Shown: piece by piece, positions 1 through 5,055 of the stretch
Layout of the letters: every line of letters starts with the position of its first letter
Position numbering within the stretch: position 1 is the stretch's first letter
Source of the DNA: an uncultured Rhodobacterales bacterium
GTDB lineage: Bacteria > Pseudomonadota > Alphaproteobacteria > Rhodobacterales > Rhodobacteraceae
Length of the DNA: 7,308 bases
Assembly: GCA_937901055.1 (NCBI GenBank)
Contig: CALCGO010000001.1
Location: forward strand, 1-7,308
Direction: 5' to 3'
Translations under genes and position numbers: made by a program
The notes under the pieces: model-generated
Databases searched by the model: none
The model's input: only the letters and a program-made list of their open reading frames with translations
What the model was told of the DNA's origin: nothing

Positions 1-158
1 CCATTCGACAGGTCATATCGGCGTTTATCCGCATGCAACGTATCAATTTGCACCTGTAAATCATCAAGATTTTTGCACGCTTGGGAATAGTTGGCCAAGT
101 CGCGAATCTTGCCTTGCTCGGCTAGCGACGCGAGTTTCCGGAGTTCAGCAGGGATCAT
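1..158 (-). CDS. Small hypothetical protein downstream of flhB, 5' part only
   Basis: This reading frame begins with an ATG at 158-156 that overlaps the flhB stop in an ATGA arrangement and stays open for 52 codons to the left edge, so only the N-terminus is visible. The protein begins MIPAELRKLASLAEQGK and continues as a charged, helix-prone sequence with regularly spaced leucines (a segment near residues 31-50 reads LDDLQVQIDTLHADKRRYDL), which could form a coiled coil. There is no signal peptide or membrane segment in the visible part, so it is probably cytoplasmic. Its place as the last visible gene of the flagellar export run, with a 4-base overlap, suggests co-translation with FlhB and perhaps an export-related role. 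I do not recognise the family; a FliJ- or chaperone-like helical protein is possible but unsupported. The call as a real gene rests on the overlap and the open frame to the edge. Confidence 0.65.
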   Translation of the reverse strand, partial: MIPAELRKLASLAEQGKIRDLANYSQACKNLDDLQVQIDTLHADKRRYDLSN

Positions 159-1246
159 GCCAAGCCCCTTTCCTTCGCCCTTTTGCGCATGGTTTCAGCG
201 AACCGCAGGGCCGCAGCGATGGCGCGATATTGTTCCGGAGGGATTTCGTGCCCGATCTCGACCGTTGCATGAATAGCGCGGGCGGTTGGTGGGTCGCTGT
301 GGATGGGTACGCCGGAGTCGACGGCAATTTCACGAATACGGGCGGCGATTTCGCCTTCGCCCTTGGCAACGCAAACCGGTGCGGAGCCCTTCTGTTTGGA
401 CCATTTCAGCGCCACGGCGTAGTGGGTCGGGTTAACCACAATCACATCCGCTTTGGGCACCTCTAACAACATCCGGTTAGTTGCAATATCACGTCCGCGT
501 TGGCGGCGCTGGGCCTTGGTGTGGGGGTCACCCTCGGCCTCTTTACCTTCGTCTTTTAGGTCTTGGAATGACATCCTAAGCTTTTTCTGATGATTGAACT
601 TCTGCCATAACAGATCGCCAATACCGACGAGGACTGCGAGAACGCAGATGAAGATCAGCAGATCGACCAACACCTCCATCATCATGCCACCCATGGCGAC
701 CGGCGAGGAACGGGCAAGGCCGATGATTTCGTCAAACTTGCCACGTAGGTAGAAGATCACCACTAGGGAAACGGCCAGCATTTTGATGAAGGTTTTTGTG
801 AACTCCACCAACCCCGAGGTGCCGAATTTGTTTTTGGCACCTGCGATGGGGGATATCCGATTGAGCTTTGGGGCCAATTTGCTGGGCGAAACGATGATTG
901 CTTGCTGCCCGACTAGTGACAGGATGGCAGCCGCAAAAGGCAGAATAAACAATGGGGCGAGCGCCGCAAGAATTGACAGGACGATCGAGCCTGACAGGCG
1001 CAGCCCTCCAGGCCCAAGGATTTTTCCCAACAGCAAGTCCGGAGAAGATAGAAATATGGTTAACTTTCCTGCCGTGGCGCCGATGGCACTGCCACCAGCA
1101 ACCAGAATCGCAATCAGGAACCCCAAATATATGGTCGCAACGGTGAGATCATTGGATTTGGCGATGTCACCTTTCTTTCGGGCGTCTGCCAGTTTTTTCG
1201 CGGTTGGATCATGCGTTTTTTCGCCACTATTATCATCACCGGCCAT
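155..1246 (-). CDS. flhB: Flagellar type III export switch protein FlhB
   Basis: FlhB is the inner-membrane export component that switches substrate specificity from rod/hook to filament proteins. The protein is 363 residues, close to the usual length. The N-terminus carries the family signature with EKTHDPTAKKLADARKKG at about residues 9-26. Four hydrophobic segments follow, roughly at 36-56, 86-113, 151-167 and 190-213. The cytoplasmic domain begins after RMSFQDLKDEGKEAEGDP and contains the autocleavage motif NPTH at 272-275 within VVNPTHYAVAL. The conserved C-terminal stretch HSDPPTARAIH...IGHEIPPEQY is present. I chose the ATG at 1246-1244: it gives the family N-terminus and forms a TGATG overlap with the fliR stop. 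A longer frame from a TTG at 1297 would add 17 residues unlike the family and overlap fliR by 52 bases. All catalytic and structural hallmarks are intact. Confidence 0.97.
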   Translation of the reverse strand: MAGDDNSGEKTHDPTAKKLADARKKGDIAKSNDLTVATIYLGFLIAILVAGGSAIGATAGKLTIFLSSPDLLLGKILGPGGLRLSGSIVLSILAALAPLFILPFAAAILSLVGQQAIIVSPSKLAPKLNRISPIAGAKNKFGTSGLVEFTKTFIKMLAVSLVVIFYLRGKFDEIIGLARSSPVAMGGMMMEVLVDLLIFICVLAVLVGIGDLLWQKFNHQKKLRMSFQDLKDEGKEAEGDPHTKAQRRQRGRDIATNRMLLEVPKADVIVVNPTHYAVALKWSKQKGSAPVCVAKGEGEIAARIREIAVDSGVPIHSDPPTARAIHATVEIGHEIPPEQYRAIAAALRFAETMRKRAKERGLA

Positions 1247-2013
1247 CAGGGCATTCCCAATGGGTTCGCAAGAACCAGGTCCATGTGACCGTTCCAAAAC
1301 TCAAGCAAAATCGGAGCGGCAAGTAGAAGCATCAGGATTGCGCCAGCGGTAATCGCAGGCGCACCTATGAAGGCAACCATCAGCGAAGGCATCGCGCGAT
1401 TAATGGCGCCAAGACCAATATTATATGCAAAGGATGCCACGATAAACGGAGAAGCCAGTGTCAACGCTAGTGCGAAGGCCGAGGCGACATGAGCAGTACC
1501 CCACTCGGCTACATCCCGTCCGGTCGGGAAATACCCGGGCGGCATTATTTCGTAAGACGAGATCATCGCCAGCGCGGCTTTGACGTGTAAGCCGGACACC
1601 AACACCAACGTCAAGCCAGCCATGACGAGGATGTTACCAATAGCCGGCATCGGGTCGGGGGTTGCGCCCGATCCAGCGACTTGTGCAATGGACGTGCTTT
1701 GCGCGGCGATGGATCCGGCCAATTGTAAGGCCATGACGATCAGGCGGATTGATAGACCGATCATGATGCCTATAGCGGATTCGGAAAGCATTACCATCGG
1801 CATAGATTGCAGACTGACGTTAATTCCCGGAGAAACCACTGGCCAGACAATAGCCGTGAACGCGAGGGCGACCAGCAGGCGGATTCGCATGGGGATGCTT
1901 TGTTCACCGAATCCGGGCAACAGGGAGGTGACAGAACCCACGCGCATGAATACGAGGAACGCACTTACCATCGCGGGTTCGCTGAAGTTTAGTATCTGGG
2001 CGAGGGCCTCCAA
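1246..2013 (-). CDS. fliR: Flagellar export gate protein FliR, probable TTG start
   Basis: FliR is an integral membrane subunit of the FliP-FliQ-FliR export gate through which rod, hook and filament subunits pass. The protein is 255 residues and almost entirely hydrophobic. It has the family core AFLVFMRVGSVTSLLPGFGE near residues 18-37, followed by QSIPMRIRLLVALAFT, and later the segment AGSIAAQSTSIAQVAG around 99-114. The C-terminal half shows further membrane segments, including SLMVAFIGAPAITAGAILML around 210-229. The start is taken as TTG at 2013-2011, three bases after the flhA stop; it keeps the expected N-terminal amphipathic segment (MEALAQILNF). An in-frame ATG at 1971 would remove 14 residues. 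No good Shine-Dalgarno lies in front of the TTG, so translation probably depends on ribosomes finishing flhA. The gene ends in a TGATG overlap with flhB. Confidence 0.95.
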   Translation of the reverse strand: MEALAQILNFSEPAMVSAFLVFMRVGSVTSLLPGFGEQSIPMRIRLLVALAFTAIVWPVVSPGINVSLQSMPMVMLSESAIGIMIGLSIRLIVMALQLAGSIAAQSTSIAQVAGSGATPDPMPAIGNILVMAGLTLVLVSGLHVKAALAMISSYEIMPPGYFPTGRDVAEWGTAHVASAFALALTLASPFIVASFAYNIGLGAINRAMPSLMVAFIGAPAITAGAILMLLLAAPILLEFWNGHMDLVLANPLGMP

Positions 2014-2016
2014 TAT

Positions 2017-4104
2017 CTACGCAACGCCAACGAGGGCGGGTTTGGAGTTTGTTCCAATTTCCTCGAAAGAAAAAACGGGGTTGCGAATGCCTTTCGACAT
2101 CAGAACGGTTTGCAAAAACCGCCGGCGGCGGGTGGAAGTGACAACGGCTGGATAACGCCCGTTCTCGCTAGCTTTCCCAATCTTTTCTGCCACCGAGGAG
2201 GCCAGACGATTGAAATCATCTGGCGGCAAGGCCACGTCGATAGCACCGCTTTCGCCGTCCAGTTGGTGCTTTTGGAACAGTTCCTCCCAGTCAGGAGAAA
2301 GCTGGATCAGCGGTAGGGCGCCGTCATCTTCCTGCAGCTCCGCGACGATCTGAAAGCCAAGGCGGTGTCGGACATGTTCGGTGATAGTTTCGACGCCCTT
2401 CAGATAACCTTGCACCTCGGCAATGGATTCCATAATCTGAGGGAGGTTGCGGATCGAAACGCGTTCCTCAAGCAGCAGGCGTAATACTGCATGCAGGACG
2501 TCGATGGGGACTTTGTCAGGCACCAGCTCGTCCAGAATACGGCGATTGGCTTCGGCTCTCGCAGGGTCGGAAACCGAAACGAATTCGTCCAACAGTTTCC
2601 GCAACGTTCGACGTGAAAACAGACGGGAGAAATTCTGTTTCAGGACCTCCAGTAGGTGCGTCGCGACGACCTCCGTCGGGGTTACAACGGAGAGACCCAA
2701 CAACGAGGCCTCTTCTTGCTGCTTTGGTTCGATCCATCTCGCGGCGGCACCGTAAACCGGTTCTTTTACGTCGCGACCATCGGGCGGGGGCATAGAAGGA
2801 TCGTTTAGCAAAACCAGTACTTTATCGGTTTCGATAGCGGATTTTGCCACCTCCACCCCCTGGATACGGATCGCATACTCTCCGTTGGCTAGCATAGGGG
2901 AATCTGTCAACCGGATTTCGGGAATAATCAAGCCGTAGGTGGACGCGATGTGGTTCCGCATATTGACGATGCGCGTATCAAGGCCAGTGGCCGGGTCCAT
3001 GACTGTCGGGACAATGTCCGACGCAAATTCTATGTGAATTTCATCGAGGTCGAGCATATCGCCCAATGATTTCTTTGGTGTGGCGGCGGTGGGAACGATT
3101 TCAGCTAGCGCGGCCTTCGCAAGTACTGATTGCTTTTTACGAAGCGACAGCCATGCCGCCCCGCCAAGCATGATTGCACCGAATATGAAGGGGATGAAGG
3201 GCAGGCCGGGAATCAAGGCGAACAAGGCTAGCAACCCAGCGACAGTTGCGAGGGCCGCCGGGTGGCCGCCGAGCTGCCCTATTAGCGCCTTGTCGGTGGA
3301 TCCATGCGCCCCGCCTTTTGACAGCAGCAGAGCCGAAGCGATCGAGATGATTACGGATGGAATCTGGCTGACCAAACCGTCGCCTATGGTCAAAATCGTA
3401 TAAGATTCAAAAGCCTCGCCGATGGGCATATCATGCATGACCAGCCCTATGGCCAACCCCATGACGAGATTCAACATGGTAATAAGCAGGCCCGCGATCG
3501 CATCACCCTTCACGAACTTCGATGCGCCGTCGAGAGACCCAAAAAACGTAGTTTCCTCCTGCTCTATCCGGCGGCGTTCTTTGGCTTGTTCGTGCGTGAT
3601 AGCACCAGCGGCCATGTCGCTGTCGATGGCGAGTTGTTTGCCCGGCATACCGTCCAATGCGAACCTTGCGCCGACCTCGGCCATGCGTCCAGCGCCCTTT
3701 GTTATAACGATAAAGTTCACGATCAACAGGACGCTGAACACGACCAATCCCATGAAAACCGAGCCGCCCATGATGAACATCGCGAAGCCATGGATGACCT
3801 CGCCCGCCGCTTTGGGGCCGGTGTGGCCTTGGCCGATTATCAGTTTGGTGGAGGAGACGTTTAGCGATAACCGCAACATCAGACTGGCAAGCAGGATGGT
3901 CGGGAAGGAAGAAAAATCCAATGGCCTGTCGATGAAAATCGTGATGGTAAAAATCAAAATGGCGAGAGCGAAACTGGCAGCTAGGCCTAGGTCGAGAATC
4001 CATGCCGGCATCGGCAAAATCATCATTACGATGATGGCCATAAGCGCCAACGCAAGCAGGATGGTGGGCTGAAACAAAGTGGAGACATTAAAGGTGTTTG
4101 GCAT
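2017..4104 (-). CDS. flhA: Flagellar export apparatus protein FlhA
   Basis: FlhA forms the nonameric ring of the flagellar type III export gate, couples export to the proton motive force and docks chaperone-substrate complexes. The protein is 695 residues, the usual length. Residues 1 to about 325 hold the membrane domain with about eight hydrophobic segments. Its cytoplasmic FHIPEP-family loop is clear: KGAGRMAEVGARFALDGMPG around 136-155, then KQLAIDSDMAAG, with R140, R147 and D151 matching the positions known to matter in Salmonella FlhA (R147, R154, D158). The later loop segment FFGSLDGASKFVKGDA (187-202) is also conserved. Residues 350-695 form the cytoplasmic domain, including VYGAAARWI (450-458). 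The ATG at 4104-4102 overlaps the stop of the upstream transglycosylase gene by one base (TGATG) and lacks a strong Shine-Dalgarno, suggesting coupling. No truncation or missing hallmark is seen. Confidence 0.97.
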   Translation of the reverse strand: MPNTFNVSTLFQPTILLALALMAIIVMMILPMPAWILDLGLAASFALAILIFTITIFIDRPLDFSSFPTILLASLMLRLSLNVSSTKLIIGQGHTGPKAAGEVIHGFAMFIMGGSVFMGLVVFSVLLIVNFIVITKGAGRMAEVGARFALDGMPGKQLAIDSDMAAGAITHEQAKERRRIEQEETTFFGSLDGASKFVKGDAIAGLLITMLNLVMGLAIGLVMHDMPIGEAFESYTILTIGDGLVSQIPSVIISIASALLLSKGGAHGSTDKALIGQLGGHPAALATVAGLLALFALIPGLPFIPFIFGAIMLGGAAWLSLRKKQSVLAKAALAEIVPTAATPKKSLGDMLDLDEIHIEFASDIVPTVMDPATGLDTRIVNMRNHIASTYGLIIPEIRLTDSPMLANGEYAIRIQGVEVAKSAIETDKVLVLLNDPSMPPPDGRDVKEPVYGAAARWIEPKQQEEASLLGLSVVTPTEVVATHLLEVLKQNFSRLFSRRTLRKLLDEFVSVSDPARAEANRRILDELVPDKVPIDVLHAVLRLLLEERVSIRNLPQIMESIAEVQGYLKGVETITEHVRHRLGFQIVAELQEDDGALPLIQLSPDWEELFQKHQLDGESGAIDVALPPDDFNRLASSVAEKIGKASENGRYPAVVTSTRRRRFLQTVLMSKGIRNPVFSFEEIGTNSKPALVGVA

Positions 4105-4823
4105 CAGAATAGTGCGCCTTTTGGGGCGGCTAAAAGCGGGGGCCGTGATTGCGCGACTACCCCACCTGCCAAGCTACCATTTCGGACGGGAACACTTGCC
4201 ATATCAATGGGTTGCAAGGGTGCCCATGTGGAAATGCGTGGTGGTTGCACGGTGTCGTTCGAGGCGACAATGATTGGCAGCTCAACTTCGGTCGGCGTAT
4301 CCGCTACGGTCGCGAAAATCCGGTCAAAGCGGGCGCGGTATTTGTCGGATAAGGCGGTGGTGCGCGAGTGATAGGCACCTGCGGCCCATGACCAAGAATC
4401 ACGTTCGTTGTATAACGACGTCATGAATTTTGCAGCGTAGGTTGCGTTGGCCAGCGGGTCGAACATTTGGTTGAACGAAGTGAAGGCTTCGCCGTGCCAA
4501 CGGTGGTTGATCTGAAAGCAACCTATGTCGAAACTGCGCGCGCCCTCAGCGTGTCTTTGCGTAACAAAATCAACAGCTTCGACACGTGTATCGAACCAGT
4601 ACCCCTTGCCTTCCATGTTTACCGTCCACGGCCACGGCAGGAACATGCCGTCGCGGTTTCGGCCTGTTTCTACCAAGGTTAATGCCAGCAATACATCAGG
4701 GGGCATGGCGGCATTACTTGCGGCGCTAATGGCCGCCGCATTACATAAATCTGCGGCCCCTTTGGCGTTGGCCACGGGTGGAAGTAGCAATAACAGAATG
4801 CCCACAATTCTTGCAGGGATCAT
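4104..4823 (-). CDS. Secreted lytic transglycosylase (SLT domain), probably flagellar
   Basis: This 239-residue protein has a signal peptide (residues 1-20; hydrophobic VGILLLLLP and a cleavage-like ANA/KG), so it should act in the periplasm. Residues 30 to about 160 match the SLT/lysozyme-like fold: a probable catalytic glutamate E52 in LTLVETGR, the PWPWTVNMEG segment at 63-72, DIGCFQINHRWHG at 99-111 (equivalent of the usual G-x-x-QIN motif), the NATYAAKFM helix at 126-134 and WAAGAYHS at 146-153. Such enzymes cleave murein glycan strands. The remaining C-terminal tail is proline-rich and low in motifs. A strong AGGAGA Shine-Dalgarno (4836-4831) lies seven bases before the ATG. Leading the operon with flhA implies a flagellar job, such as opening the wall for the rod. 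SltF of Rhodobacter sphaeroides is the known precedent, used there with an FlgJ that lacks a muramidase domain; orthology to SltF is inferred, so no symbol is given. Confidence 0.88.
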   Translation of the reverse strand: MIPARIVGILLLLLPPVANAKGAADLCNAAAISAASNAAMPPDVLLALTLVETGRNRDGMFLPWPWTVNMEGKGYWFDTRVEAVDFVTQRHAEGARSFDIGCFQINHRWHGEAFTSFNQMFDPLANATYAAKFMTSLYNERDSWSWAAGAYHSRTTALSDKYRARFDRIFATVADTPTEVELPIIVASNDTVQPPRISTWAPLQPIDMASVPVRNGSLAGGVVAQSRPPLLAAPKGALF

Positions 4824-4830
4824 CCGGGAC

Positions 4831-4857
4831 TCTCCTAAAATCGATTCGAATTTAGGA
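4831..4857 (-). promoter_or_regulatory. 25-bp palindrome overlapping the transglycosylase Shine-Dalgarno
   Basis: Positions 4833-4857 form a near-perfect inverted repeat: arms TCCTAAA and TTTAGGA, one A/A mismatch, then TCGA on each side of a central T (11 of 12 pairs match). On the leftward mRNA the right arm supplies AGGA of the AGGAGA Shine-Dalgarno at 4836-4831. The hairpin would therefore hide part of the ribosome binding site; alternatively the DNA palindrome is an operator. A GATTC methylation site (4843-4847) sits exactly at the centre. The symmetry is read directly from the sequence; the regulatory role is inference. Confidence 0.55.
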
Positions 4858-4870
4858 ATAGTGCGAATGT

Positions 4871-4908
4871 GTTACCAAGTCGTAACCAACCCTGATTTTG
4901 TCGTTAAC
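4871..4908 (-). promoter_or_regulatory. GTTAAC and GTTAC-N6-GTAAC elements upstream of flagellar operon
   Basis: Reading leftward there is GTTAACGAC (starting at 4908) and, 22 bases later, GTTACGAC (starting at 4886), the latter forming an inverted repeat GTTAC-N6-GTAAC at 4886-4871. The GTTAA(C) core resembles half-sites of CtrA, which activates flagellar genes in many alphaproteobacteria. No clean TTAA-N7-TTAA full site is present, so the assignment is tentative. The elements lie about 48 to 85 bases before the transglycosylase start codon, a reasonable distance for activator binding. Confidence 0.35.
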
Positions 4909-4934
4909 TATTAGGCAATTCGGAGTGATTTTCG

Positions 4935-4976
4935 TGTGCACAATGCGTACACAACCCGTACACAACGCGTATGTAC
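4935..4976. repeat. 11-bp-period direct repeats of CGTACACAA
   Basis: CGTACACAA occurs exactly at 4946-4954 and 4957-4965. A third copy with two differences (TGTGCACAA) sits at 4935-4943 and a decayed fourth (CGTATGTAC) at 4968-4976, all in register at 11 bases. The first copy includes the 8-base palindrome TGTGCACA (4935-4942). The last two units also form an inverted repeat, CGTACA (4957-4962) against TGTACG (4972-4977). A spacing of about one helical turn puts the units on the same DNA face, as in an operator for a cooperatively binding regulator. It lies 80-120 bases before recQ and 110-150 before the flagellar operon, so either could be the target. Confidence 0.5.
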
Positions 4977-4994
4977 GATTTCGCACATCGTTTT

Positions 4995-5000
4995 GTTAAC
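4995..5000. promoter_or_regulatory. Second GTTAAC site, upstream of recQ
   Basis: A perfect GTTAAC palindrome lies 55 bases before the recQ start codon, in the context TTTTGTTAACCTTTTGCGG. It matches the core of a CtrA half-site but has no partner at the right spacing, and a six-base palindrome can occur by chance. It is listed because the same hexamer occurs at 4903-4908 in the same intergenic region. Confidence 0.25.
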
Positions 5001-5055
5001 CTTTTGCGGTGATATTCCACTGGCCTCGAAGAATCGGGGGCGGTAGATGTAGGAT

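Larger units (their letters stand above)
4824..5055. promoter_or_regulatory. Divergent intergenic region between flagellar operon and recQ
   Basis: This 232-base stretch separates the transglycosylase start from the recQ start, so it must hold promoters for both directions. I see no convincing coding frame in it and no clear sigma-70 -35/-10 pair. A weak leftward candidate is TTGGTA (4878-4873) with CTAAAT 17 bases further, which matches consensus poorly. The region instead contains several structured elements listed separately: a palindrome over the Shine-Dalgarno, GTTAAC/GTTAC elements, and an 11-bp-period repeat. Two GANTC (CcrM methylation) sites lie at 4843-4847 and 5031-5035. The recQ ATG has only AGGA one base upstream (too close) and a GGGGGCGG stretch further back (5036-5043), so its ribosome binding site is not obvious. 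Confidence 0.6.

Noticed and set aside
1247..1297. Possible longer FlhB from a TTG start at 1297
   Set aside because: The extra 17 residues are unlike FlhB N-termini and would overlap fliR by 52 bases; the ATG at 1246 gives the family start and the same TGATG junction as the other genes.
783..2155. Rightward open frames of about 190 codons antisense to flhB and fliR
   Set aside because: They mirror intact, well-conserved membrane protein genes and show no family features of their own.
3422..4072. Rightward 216-codon open frame antisense to flhA
   Set aside because: It lies wholly inside flhA on the opposite strand, has no recognisable domain and an odd composition rich in methionine, proline and serine; it is a shadow of flhA codon use.
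4824..5055. Sigma-54, LexA-box or DnaA-box sites in the divergent region
   Set aside because: No GG-N10-GC element with the sigma-54 context, no GTTC-N7-GTTC and no TTATCCACA-like sequence could be found by eye.
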